Shown here: positions 17,732 through 25,294 of the stretch, in pieces
Layout of the letters: the number at the start of each line of letters is the position of its first letter
How positions within the stretch are numbered: position 1 is the first letter of the stretch
From: Emcibacter nanhaiensis
Lineage (GTDB): Bacteria > Pseudomonadota > Alphaproteobacteria > Sphingomonadales > Emcibacteraceae
Direction of reading: 5' to 3'
Assembly: GCF_006385175.1 (NCBI RefSeq)
Contig: NZ_VFIY01000005.1
Span: 565,501-629,500, forward strand
Length of the DNA stretch: 64,000 nt
Translations under genes and position numbers: made by a program
The notes under the pieces: model-generated
What the model saw: the letters and a program-made list of their open reading frames with translations, nothing else
What the model was told of the DNA's origin: nothing
The model's database searches: none

Positions 17732-17738
17732 CATGAAG

Positions 17739-17912
17739 ATGGCACGCAGTAAAATGACAACAGAATTTTCAGCCAAAGACGATTTTGAGTACAAACAGGA
17801 ACTGGCTTACCAGATGGTAAAAAGATTCGGCCTGGCCGCCGCCCGCCAGACCTGTATTGAAAACAGATGGCACGGCGTTCTTGAAGCCGTGAATTCCGTA
17901 CGTACCCATTAG
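17739..17912 (+). CDS. Small unknown protein under c-di-GMP riboswitch control
   Basis: A 57-codon ORF directly after the riboswitch. ATG 17739 lies eight bases from AAGGAG (17725-17730), ideal spacing; an in-frame ATG at 17733 is too close. The product begins MARSKMTTEFSAKDDFEYKQ and continues with an amphipathic segment containing LAYQMVKRFGLAAARQTCIEN and a Trp-His pair. No signal peptide or membrane helix is seen, so it is probably cytosolic. I do not recognise the family. A strong terminator 80 bases downstream makes this a single-gene unit, so this small protein is the evident target of the riboswitch. Confidence 0.75.
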   Translation: MARSKMTTEFSAKDDFEYKQELAYQMVKRFGLAAARQTCIENRWHGVLEAVNSVRTH

Positions 17913-17990
17913 TAGAGGGGCGTTCACTTGGTTTAACCGGGGCGGCTGAGTGGTGTCGTGCCGGCAGCCTTTCGGCAGGTAAAATGTGGG

Positions 17991-18022
17991 AAGCAGCACC
18001 TTCGGGCGTGCTGCTTTTTTTA
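17991..18022 (+). terminator. Intrinsic terminator after the riboswitch gene
   Basis: AAGCAGCAC and GTGCTGCTT form a nine-base-pair stem around a CTTCGGGC loop, followed by a run of seven T and TATTTT. It closes the riboswitch/small-ORF transcription unit. Confidence 0.9.
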
Positions 18023-18510
18023 TTTTGACGTTGTTCAGGCGGGACTAATGGATCGGAATGATTCTTTCCCGCGAAGCGTCCTGTTTAAAATTTATTTCGC
18101 AAAACAGGGCCCGGAGCTCCATCTTTTGCGCGGGAATGGGCCCGTGTTTTGAGGTGACCGGGATGGTTTTGGGCATTTTATTTTTCAAGCTAACACACTG
18201 AAAAAATGTAATTATTGCCATTATTGACAGGCTGCCTGGGGGTGCCCTTTATGGTTTCAAAATTATAAAATATAGTTTTTTTTAGGTTTGCTACTAAGCA
18301 GGTCTTGAAAAGCATGCAGTTTTTGGGATAGTGTGACGCACAGTCTGTGAGGTGTAGGTCCGGATCGTCGGGCCAAAAAATAAATACGGACATAAAAAAG
18401 CTCAGCAAGAGTGACCGTATTTAGCGGATTAAATTGTTTTAAGACTCTTCTTATTCGAGACCATCGGATAAAAGGAGGGCTTATTTAGAATTGTGTACAA
18501 GGGGACGAGT
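18023..18510. other. Intergenic stretch without recognisable gene
   Basis: About 490 AT-rich bases between the terminator and the TonB operon. No convincing reading frame with a ribosome binding site is seen on either strand. A TTGACA at about 18223 and several A/T runs could belong to a promoter, but no matching -10 element at good spacing is clear. It probably contains the promoter of the TonB operon near its right end. Confidence 0.4.
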
Positions 18511-18651
18511 ATGAAGGATGCAGGCCTGGAAATGCGGGAGACGACTATATGTGTCTCTTGCCAGGACAATTCCCGATGCCATACGAAATCTCTGACTACA
18601 TATTATGCCATATTGGATGGTTCAATTTTTACAACCCATAAAAAGCTGTAG
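18511..18651 (+). CDS. Possible 46-codon leader ORF before the TonB operon
   Basis: An ATG at 18511 preceded by AGGGGACG opens a 46-codon frame ending at TAG 18651, nine bases before the DUF3450 start. The product has three cysteines (CVSCQDN, SRCH) and no family resemblance. It may be a real small protein or leader peptide, or chance in the untranslated leader. Confidence is low because nothing but the Shine-Dalgarno-like sequence and position supports it. Confidence 0.25.
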   Translation: MKDAGLEMRETTICVSCQDNSRCHTKSLTTYYAILDGSIFTTHKKL

Positions 18652-18659
18652 GAAGACGC

Positions 18660-19445
18660 ATGATTAAGCACCGAGTAAGAACTATAGTTCTTTCCGCCGC
18701 TGCTGCTGGAGCCCTTGTTCTGGGCATTGGCGCTGCGGGTGCAACCGAGTTGCAGGATGTCCTCAAGGAAGGCGAAGCTGCAAACAAGATTGCACAGGAG
18801 TCACAAAAACGCATCGACGGAATTGTTGAAGAAACCGACAAAATTGTCGCCCAATACAAAGCCGTTGTTAAAACTGTCGAAGGTCTGAAGATCTATAATG
18901 CTCAGTTGCAGCGTCAGATTGACAACCAGAAAGCCATGATGGAAGACCTGAATGCCTCCATCAAACAGGTTACCTATGTGAAGCGTCAGATTACGCCGAC
19001 CATGGTGAAAATGGTTGATGCTCTGGAGCAGTTCGTGAAGCACGACATTCCGTTCCAGAAACAGACACGTCTCGATTCCATTGAACGCCTGAAAGAGCTG
19101 ATGGATGATCCGTCTGTGGACGCTTCCGAGAAATTCCGCAGCGTGTTCGAGGCTTATCAGATCGAGAGCGATTACGGTCGCGCCCTCGTATCCTATACCG
19201 ACTCCATCGATGTTGACGGAACTTCCCGCGAGGTTGAGTTCCTGCAGATCGGTCGCGTGGCTCTGGTATACCAAACCAAAGACGGAAAAATTTCCGGCGC
19301 CTGGAATAAAGATACCAAGCAGTTCGAAATTCTGCCTGATTCTTACAATTCCTCCATTGCTCAGGCTCTGAAAGTGGCAAACAAACAGGCTGCTGCTGAC
19401 AGGCTCCTGAAACTTCCCATTCTGGCACCGGAGCAGGCGAAATGA
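18660..19445 (+). CDS. DUF3450 periplasmic coiled-coil protein of TonB operon
   Basis: A 261-residue exported protein with a signal peptide (about residues 1-28, ending AAGATE) and a long alpha-helical coiled coil from about 30 to 110 (repeated Gln/Glu/Lys heptads, e.g. IYNAQLQRQIDNQKAMMEDL). The C-terminal part with DYGRALVSYTDSIDVDG and FLQIGRVALVYQT is the conserved DUF3450 region. The family is almost always the first gene of TtpC-type TonB operons, but its mechanism is not established; a periplasmic scaffold for the ExbB-like partner is likely. Its stop overlaps the next start by four bases. Confidence 0.9.
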   Translation: MIKHRVRTIVLSAAAAGALVLGIGAAGATELQDVLKEGEAANKIAQESQKRIDGIVEETDKIVAQYKAVVKTVEGLKIYNAQLQRQIDNQKAMMEDLNASIKQVTYVKRQITPTMVKMVDALEQFVKHDIPFQKQTRLDSIERLKELMDDPSVDASEKFRSVFEAYQIESDYGRALVSYTDSIDVDGTSREVEFLQIGRVALVYQTKDGKISGAWNKDTKQFEILPDSYNSSIAQALKVANKQAAADRLLKLPILAPEQAK

Positions 19446-20815
19446 AGAAACTGATTACAATTATTCTTGCTGTTGCTTTTGGCGGACTTGCCGCAACAGC
19501 TTCGGCCCAGCAGCCGGCCCAGAACCTGGACGAGCTCCTGGAAATGGTTAAACAGGGCAAGATCAACGAGACTGCCGAACATCGCAAGCGTGAACAGGAA
19601 TTTCTGGCCCGCAAGGCAGACCAGCAGAAACTGCTGCAGCAGGCTGAAGCTGAACAGCGCGCCGAAGAGCGTCGCTCCGATCGCCTGGAAGCTGAATTCA
19701 ACGCCAATGAAGAAAAGCTGGCCCAGCTCCAGGAAGAGCTGTCCAACGAACTCGGTGCCCTGAAGGAACTGTTCGGTGTGCTGCAGCAGGTATCCGGTGA
19801 TGCCCGCGGTATCTTCGACGCTTCCATCATCAGCGCCCAGTATCCGAACCGTGAGGAATTCCTGGATGAGCTGATTCAGAAAACCGCTTCCAGCTCCAAA
19901 CTGCCGACCATCGAGGAAATCGAGCGTCTGTGGTACGAAGTTCAGCGTGAAATGACTGAATCCGGCAAGGTGGTTAAGTTCAACACCACCGTTCAGTATC
20001 CGGACGGTTCCACCGAAGACAAGGAAGTTGTCCGTGTCGGTACGTTTAACCTGGTGTCTGACGGCAAATACCTGGAGTGGAGCGCCGGTGCAAAACGTGT
20101 GAGCGAACTGGTGCGCCAGCCGGCTGAGCGTTTCCGGAGCACTGTGTCCGACCTGCAGTCAGCAACCGATGGCTTCACTGCCTTCGCGCTTGACCCGTCA
20201 CGCGGTTCAATCCTGGCCCTGCTGATCCAGACACCGTCCATCGGCGAGCGTATTGACCAGGGTGGTACCATTGGTTACCTGATTCTTGCAATCGGTGCAG
20301 TCGGCCTGCTGCTGATCATCTATTGCTTCGTGACCCTGTTCTCTGCCAACAGCAAGGTTAAAAAGCAGATCCGCAGCGATGTGGTCAGCACAGACAACCC
20401 GCTTGGCCGTGTGCTCAGTGTATATGACGCCAACAAAACCGTTGACGTTGAAACTCTCGAACTGAAACTGGATGAAGCCATTCTGAAAGAGACACCTGCT
20501 CTCGAGCGCTTCCTGGTTATGATCAAAATCATCTCCGCCGTTGCCCCGCTCATGGGTCTGCTCGGTACGGTGACCGGTATGATCGTGACCTTCCAGTCCA
20601 TGACCCTGTTCGGTACAGGTGATCCGAAACTGATGGCTGGTGGTATCTCTCAGGCTCTTATGACAACCGTGCTTGGTATCGTGGTGGCTCTGCCGACCCT
20701 GTTCCTGCACAGTGTTGTTGCAGGCATGAGCAAGCGGGTGATCCATACTCTGGAAGAACAGAGTGCCGGTATCATCGCCGTTCATGCAGAGCAGCAGTCC
20801 GGTAAAGGAGCCTGA
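19442..20815 (+). CDS. ttpC: Long ExbB-like protein TtpC (MotA/TolQ/ExbB family)
   Basis: A 457-residue protein made of a signal peptide (about 1-22, ending TASAQ), a large periplasmic part with a coiled coil (about residues 45-115, Glu/Arg/Gln-rich), and a C-terminal MotA/TolQ/ExbB channel domain. The channel domain has three membrane segments, around 278-302, 360-385 (PLMGLLGTVTGMIVTFQSM) and 400-430. This architecture matches TtpC of Vibrio TonB2 systems, where it works with ExbB2-ExbD2-TonB2. It lies two bases before the short exbB. Confidence 0.9.
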   Translation: MKKLITIILAVAFGGLAATASAQQPAQNLDELLEMVKQGKINETAEHRKREQEFLARKADQQKLLQQAEAEQRAEERRSDRLEAEFNANEEKLAQLQEELSNELGALKELFGVLQQVSGDARGIFDASIISAQYPNREEFLDELIQKTASSSKLPTIEEIERLWYEVQREMTESGKVVKFNTTVQYPDGSTEDKEVVRVGTFNLVSDGKYLEWSAGAKRVSELVRQPAERFRSTVSDLQSATDGFTAFALDPSRGSILALLIQTPSIGERIDQGGTIGYLILAIGAVGLLLIIYCFVTLFSANSKVKKQIRSDVVSTDNPLGRVLSVYDANKTVDVETLELKLDEAILKETPALERFLVMIKIISAVAPLMGLLGTVTGMIVTFQSMTLFGTGDPKLMAGGISQALMTTVLGIVVALPTLFLHSVVAGMSKRVIHTLEEQSAGIIAVHAEQQSGKGA

Positions 20816-20817
20816 TC

Positions 20818-21345
20818 ATGACGCCCCTGATTGAAGCATTCGAGTTGGTGCGGGATTTTATGGAACGGGGTGGCCCGATCCTGACCTGGATCTTTCTCGT
20901 AATCACCTTGATCTGGGGGCTGGTTTTCGAGCGTCTGGTATATTTCAAAACCGGACATCGCAAGCAAGTGAATGAAGTAATGGGAACCTGGGAAGCTCGC
21001 ACCGAGCGGACTTCCTGGTTCGCCCACAAAATTCGCGAAGCTATGATCAGCCAGGTGACCATGGACCTGCGAGGCACAATCCCCCTGATTAAAACTCTGG
21101 TGGCTGTGTGTCCTCTCCTGGGTCTTCTGGGTACCGTAACCGGAATGATTGAGGTCTTCGACGTGATGGCCCTGTTGGGAAGCGGTAATGTACGCGCCAT
21201 GGCGGCGGGTGTATCCAAAGCCACGATCCCGACAATGGCCGGAATGATCGGTGCCCTGTCCGGCGTGTTTGCCTCCTCTTACCTGGAGAACCGCGCCAAC
21301 AAGGAAGCCGAAATGCTCGAAGATCACTTAACTATGGATCATTAA
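20818..21345 (+). CDS. exbB: ExbB-type proton channel subunit
   Basis: A 175-residue short MotA/TolQ/ExbB protein with three membrane helices (about residues 18-38, 95-120 and 135-160). The family core VCPLLGLLGTVTGMIEVF and AGMIGALSGVFASSYLENRA are intact. With ExbD it forms the proton channel that energises TonB. It is considerably shorter than classical ExbB and typical of ExbB2. It follows ttpC by two bases and precedes exbD by nine. Confidence 0.94.
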   Translation: MTPLIEAFELVRDFMERGGPILTWIFLVITLIWGLVFERLVYFKTGHRKQVNEVMGTWEARTERTSWFAHKIREAMISQVTMDLRGTIPLIKTLVAVCPLLGLLGTVTGMIEVFDVMALLGSGNVRAMAAGVSKATIPTMAGMIGALSGVFASSYLENRANKEAEMLEDHLTMDH

Positions 21346-21354
21346 GAGAGAGCC

Positions 21355-21756
21355 ATGCGAAAACATGCTGCAAAAAGTCAGGATGATGCAACTATCGATA
21401 TGACGCCGATGCTCGACATCGTGTTTATCATGCTCATCTTTTTTATTGTAACGGCAGCCTTTGTAAAAGAGGCCGGTATCGACGTAAACCGGCCTCAATC
21501 CTTAACCGCTGTGCCTCAGACCAAGGCGAACATCATGATTGCGGTCAGCAGTCAGAATGAAGTCTGGATGCAGAAGAAACGCGTTGACGTGCGGGCAATC
21601 CGTGCCAACGTGGAGCGGCTGCGGGCGGAAAACCCGGAAGGAACAGTGGTGATCCAGGCCGACAGGGAAGCCAAGGCCGGTATCATGACAGACGTTGTTG
21701 ATGCCGTTCGGGCCGCCGGCGTAATGGATTACGTAGTATCGACGAGGGAACAATGA
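21355..21756 (+). CDS. exbD: ExbD/TolR family protein
   Basis: A 133-residue single-span protein. The helix with the essential protonatable Asp is DMTPMLDIVFIMLIFFIVTA (Asp21), followed by a periplasmic domain ending in VVIQADREAKAGIMTDVVDA. It uses proton flow to drive TonB. GAGAGAGCC precedes the start. The 3' end overlaps tonB by four bases. Confidence 0.95.
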   Translation: MRKHAAKSQDDATIDMTPMLDIVFIMLIFFIVTAAFVKEAGIDVNRPQSLTAVPQTKANIMIAVSSQNEVWMQKKRVDVRAIRANVERLRAENPEGTVVIQADREAKAGIMTDVVDAVRAAGVMDYVVSTREQ

Positions 21757-22358
21757 TAGCAAGATATACAGTAGCGTTTGGATTCGCCGTTCTGGTTACT
21801 TTTGCGTTGTTCTTCGCGATGCAGTTGCTGATTGCGATGAGCGGAAAGCCGAATACCCAGAAAGGTGTGAATATTCGCGTCGAGATCGCGGATGTTCGTA
21901 AGGCCCGTGAGGTGGAACAGAAAGTCCGCAAGCCGGACAAACCTGAAGAGGTTGAAACTCCGCCGGAAACCCCCGACATCGAGATGGATACCAACCTGAA
22001 CAGCGTTCAGACCGGTTTTGAAATCGGTGCAGCCCAGGTTGATACAGGTATCCAGGTGGCTGGTACAGGCGGCTTTGCTGCCAGTGACGGTGACTATCTG
22101 CCGATCGTTAAAGTGGCGCCGGTTTATCCGCGTCGCGCTGCGGAACGCGGTATCGAGGGCTATGTGATTCTTGAATTTACAGTGACCAAGAACGGTACGG
22201 TGAAAGATATTGTTGTTGTGGAAACCACCAGCAGTCTGTTCAACCGCGCCGCCATCAAGGCCGCCGAGAAATTCAAGTACAAACCCAAAGTGGTTGACGG
22301 CCAGCCGGTAGATGTTGCCGGCGTGCTGCACAAAATCACATTTGAACTCGAGAAGTAG
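21753..22358 (+). CDS. tonB: Energy transducer TonB
   Basis: A 201-residue protein with an N-terminal membrane anchor (about residues 8-28), a short acidic/proline linker (PEEVETPPETPDIEMD) and a C-terminal TonB domain (about 115-201) with VAPVYPRRAAERGIEGYVILEF and KYKPKVVDGQPVDVAGV. The linker is much shorter than in enterobacterial TonB, as is usual for TonB2-type proteins. It passes energy from the ExbB/ExbD/TtpC complex to outer-membrane receptors, none of which is in this window. Confidence 0.94.
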   Translation: MIARYTVAFGFAVLVTFALFFAMQLLIAMSGKPNTQKGVNIRVEIADVRKAREVEQKVRKPDKPEEVETPPETPDIEMDTNLNSVQTGFEIGAAQVDTGIQVAGTGGFAASDGDYLPIVKVAPVYPRRAAERGIEGYVILEFTVTKNGTVKDIVVVETTSSLFNRAAIKAAEKFKYKPKVVDGQPVDVAGVLHKITFELEK

Positions 22359-22373
22359 AGAGGAGGAGTCGTA

Positions 22374-23765
22374 ATGACCATGAGTAATTTTGCGAAGACC
22401 CTTTTCTCCGCTTCAGCATTGTCTGCTGCTCTGCTGGTTGCGCCGGTAACCGCGTCTCTGACCGGTCAGGCCGTGGCAGCGGAGAAGGAAGAAAGCAAAT
22501 ACGCCACCCGCAAAACCCGCAAAACTCCGGCCATGCGCCTGAAAGTGGGGAATGCCCTTGGTGAAGCCCAGGCATTTGCCGAACAGGAAAACTGGGCGGA
22601 AGCCGAGAAGGTTCTTGAAAAGGAGCTGGGATCCAAGCTTGATAGCCTGAACAGCTATGAGCGGGCTCAGTATTACAACTTCAAGGGTTTCCTGGCCTAC
22701 AGCAAGGAAGACTATAACGGCGCCATTACGGCATATAACAATGTACTGCGTCAGGAAAACCTGCCGCCGGCCCTGGAAGACAATGTGATCTATACCATGG
22801 CCCAGCTGTACTTTGTGATGGAGGACTATCAGAAGTCCATCGACTATATGAACCGCTGGATGGAGTATCAGGAAGCACCGAGCGAAAATGCCCTGGTGAT
22901 TCTTGGCCAGGCCTATTATTCGCTGGGTGACAAGAAGAATGATAAGTCCTACTACAAGAAGGGTATTCCCTATATTGAGCAGGCTATCAAGATGTACCAG
23001 GACAAGGGTAAAGAGCCCAAGGAAAACTGGTACCTTCTGCTTCGTGTGATGTATTTCGAACTCAAGGACTATCGGACTGTAACCGATATTCTCGAGCTTC
23101 TGGTCAGCAAATGGCCGAAGAAGGAATACTGGATCCAGCTGGCCGGGATGTATGGTGAACTTGCCAACCAGCCTGGCGTCGGCAAAAAAGAGCGCGATGA
23201 GCTGGAGAAGGAGCAGTTGACTGTTTACGAAACGGCTTATCGTCAGGGGTTCCTGAAGAAGGAATCCGAACTGGTGAATATGTCCCAGCTGTTCATGTAT
23301 CATGAAATTCCCTACAAGTCCTCCAAGGTTCTGGACAAGGGCATCAAGGAAGGGACTGTAGAGAAAACCAAGAAGAACTGGGAATATCTGTCCCAGGCCT
23401 TCATCAACGGCCAGGACTACCAGAAAGCCCTGATGCCGCTGCGTAGGGCAGCGGAACTGTCCGGGGACGGTGATCTCTATATGCGTCTGGGCCAGGTCTA
23501 CATGCAGCTGGATGACTACGAAAATGCGGCCAAATTCATCGGTCTTGCCATCGACAAAGGCAAGCTGAAACGTGAAGACACCGCACATGTAGTCCGCGGC
23601 ATGGCTTACTTCAACCTTGGACAGCTGGACAAGGCCCGCAAGGAATTTGAAGAAGCGCGCAAGTTCGAGCGCAGCCGCAAGATGGCCAACAAGTGGATTT
23701 CCTATCTGTCTAAAGAAGCCAAACGGCTTGCAGACATCAAGGAGTTCCTTGGCGGCAAGAGCTGA
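22374..23765 (+). CDS. Exported tetratricopeptide protein of TonB operon
   Basis: A 463-residue protein with a signal peptide (about 1-35, ending GQAVAAE) and at least six TPR-like helical repeats, for example around residues 75-110 (YYNFKGFLAYSKEDYNGAI), 135-165 and 365-425 (LYMRLGQVYMQLDDYENAA). The start at 22374 follows GAGGAGGAGTCGTA. Such TPR genes regularly end TtpC/TonB2 operons; a periplasmic scaffold or receptor-coupling role is inferred. It is followed by a strong terminator, so it closes the six-gene operon. Confidence 0.88.
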   Translation: MTMSNFAKTLFSASALSAALLVAPVTASLTGQAVAAEKEESKYATRKTRKTPAMRLKVGNALGEAQAFAEQENWAEAEKVLEKELGSKLDSLNSYERAQYYNFKGFLAYSKEDYNGAITAYNNVLRQENLPPALEDNVIYTMAQLYFVMEDYQKSIDYMNRWMEYQEAPSENALVILGQAYYSLGDKKNDKSYYKKGIPYIEQAIKMYQDKGKEPKENWYLLLRVMYFELKDYRTVTDILELLVSKWPKKEYWIQLAGMYGELANQPGVGKKERDELEKEQLTVYETAYRQGFLKKESELVNMSQLFMYHEIPYKSSKVLDKGIKEGTVEKTKKNWEYLSQAFINGQDYQKALMPLRRAAELSGDGDLYMRLGQVYMQLDDYENAAKFIGLAIDKGKLKREDTAHVVRGMAYFNLGQLDKARKEFEEARKFERSRKMANKWISYLSKEAKRLADIKEFLGGKS

Positions 23766-23784
23766 GGCTTTTTACAGAATGCAG

Positions 23785-23814
23785 AAAGGGCGGTTTTCCA
23801 ACCGCCCTTTTTTG
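23785..23814 (+). terminator. Intrinsic terminator of the TonB operon
   Basis: AAAGGGCGGTT and AACCGCCCTTT pair around a TTCC loop and are followed by six T. It lies about 20 bases after the TPR gene stop. Confidence 0.92.
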
Positions 23815-23989
23815 TGCCTGCAGCGGGGAAACGGGCGGTTTTAAACCTGCAGACTGTCCGGCAATATTCAGAATACTTGATCCTGCAAAATAACTCATTT
23901 ATCGTAACGGGATAACACCGGGGCAATTGCGAAACAGAGGGGATGTAATCCGCCATCGTCTGCAGCCAGCAGGTCCGAACCAACGGATT

Positions 23990-25219
23990 ATGAGACAGTA
24001 TATGAATATTTTGGCGCATATTCTGATTTTGGCAAGTTATGCCGTTGTTGCCGTTCTGGTCTATCTCGTCAGTCCCGAAATCTTTACGTCGATGGCGCCG
24101 GGAACATCGATGGTGCTGGGCGCCGCAGTATTTCTGGTTTCCATGCAGTTGCATGGTCTCTATATCTTCCGTATGGGGCGGCAGGATATGGCCAGCAGGC
24201 TGATGGACCTGCATCAGGATTACCAGATGAGCCTTGACCGGCTCGAGGAAGTGCGGCTCGAACTGCAGAAACATGAAGAGAAGATCAACCGCGCCGACTT
24301 CAGCCAGAATGCGGAAATCATTTCCGAGATGCGGGTCCTGCAGACCCTGCTGAACCAGGTGGTGGAGAAATCCGGCAAACGGCTCACCGATCATGTGGCG
24401 AATGAGGAGCTCGCCCGCCAGATTTCCTCCAGTTCGCTGGGGACGGGACTGGCAGACCAGGAAGGCCGGGATCGCAGCGATGAGGAGATCCTGCGGATCA
24501 TGCATTACGCGCTGGAGGACAACAGGGTGGACCTGTACCTGCAGCCCATCGTCGCTCTGCCGTCCCGGCGGGTGGTCTATTTCGAGGCCTATTCCCGGGT
24601 GCGCGACGAACGCGACAATGTGATCTTTCCCAGTCAGTATATTCAGCTGGCGGAAGACAGCGGTCTGGTGGGCACGCTGGATAATTTATTGCTGTTCCGC
24701 TGTATCCAGGTCATCCGCCGGCTTGGGCCGCGTAAACCTGACCTGCGCTTCTTCTGCAATATTTCTTCCGTCTCCCTCAATGACCAGGAATTTTTCCCGC
24801 AGTTCATTGACTTCATGCTCGAGAACCACGAACTGGCGGACCGGCTGGTGTTTGAATTTTCGCAACAGGATGTGATGCGGCATTCGGCGACGGTCGCCCG
24901 CAGCCTGGCCTCCCTCGGGCGGCGCGGCTTCCGGTTTTCCATGGACAAGGTTTTTGACTATAATATTGATCTCGGCGACCTGGCGTCCCGCTATTTCCGT
25001 TATGTGAAAATGGATGCCGGCGCCTTGCTGGAGCAGGAAGCGGATATTCATCCCGACGATATCAAGGAGGCCTTCGCCCGCTATGATATCGACCTGATTA
25101 TCGAGAAAATCGAAGACGAGCAGACCATTCTCGAGGTGCTCGATTTCGGCATGGACTTCGGACAGGGTTATCTGTTCGGCGAGCCCCGGCTCAGCAGCGA
25201 TCCCTCTCTCAACCTGTAA
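23990..25219 (+). CDS. Degenerate EAL-domain protein, TipF-like
   Basis: A protein of about 409 residues with two N-terminal membrane helices (ILILASYAVVAVLVYLV and MVLGAAVFLVSMQLHGLYIF), a coiled coil (about residues 65-135) and a C-terminal EAL domain. Catalytic positions are altered: EAL reads EAY (VYFEAYSRV), the usual ELTE is EFSQ, and the DDFG metal-binding loop is MDKV. The Gln of QGYLFGEP and the Asn of CNIS remain. It is therefore probably a c-di-GMP receptor rather than a phosphodiesterase. The layout and size match TipF, a flagellar placement factor of Caulobacter. ATG 23990 is my choice; MNIL at 24002 is equally possible. The cheZ-cheY pair lies convergent to it. Confidence 0.8.
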   Translation: MRQYMNILAHILILASYAVVAVLVYLVSPEIFTSMAPGTSMVLGAAVFLVSMQLHGLYIFRMGRQDMASRLMDLHQDYQMSLDRLEEVRLELQKHEEKINRADFSQNAEIISEMRVLQTLLNQVVEKSGKRLTDHVANEELARQISSSSLGTGLADQEGRDRSDEEILRIMHYALEDNRVDLYLQPIVALPSRRVVYFEAYSRVRDERDNVIFPSQYIQLAEDSGLVGTLDNLLLFRCIQVIRRLGPRKPDLRFFCNISSVSLNDQEFFPQFIDFMLENHELADRLVFEFSQQDVMRHSATVARSLASLGRRGFRFSMDKVFDYNIDLGDLASRYFRYVKMDAGALLEQEADIHPDDIKEAFARYDIDLIIEKIEDEQTILEVLDFGMDFGQGYLFGEPRLSSDPSLNL

Positions 25220-25232
25220 TTCGGTAGAGTCA

Positions 25233-25263
25233 GAAAAAAACTGCCGGTGTTGTGGCCGGCAGT
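25233..25263 (-). terminator. Intrinsic terminator of cheY-cheZ
   Basis: Read on the minus strand, ACTGCCGG and CCGGCAGT form an eight-base-pair stem around an eight-base loop, followed by a run of seven T. It lies about 30 bases after the cheZ stop, between the convergent TipF-like gene and cheZ. Confidence 0.85.
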
Positions 25264-25294
25264 GTCGTTACAGTTTTCTGTGGTGTGTAAGTTG

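Noticed and set aside
18190-18408. 72-codon minus-strand frame in the gap before the TonB operon
   Set aside because: No good ribosome binding site, product unlike known proteins, AT-rich noncoding appearance.
23927-23989. Upstream extension of the TipF-like gene from TTG 23927
   Set aside because: No ribosome binding site and N-terminal residues unlike the family; start moved to ATG 23990.
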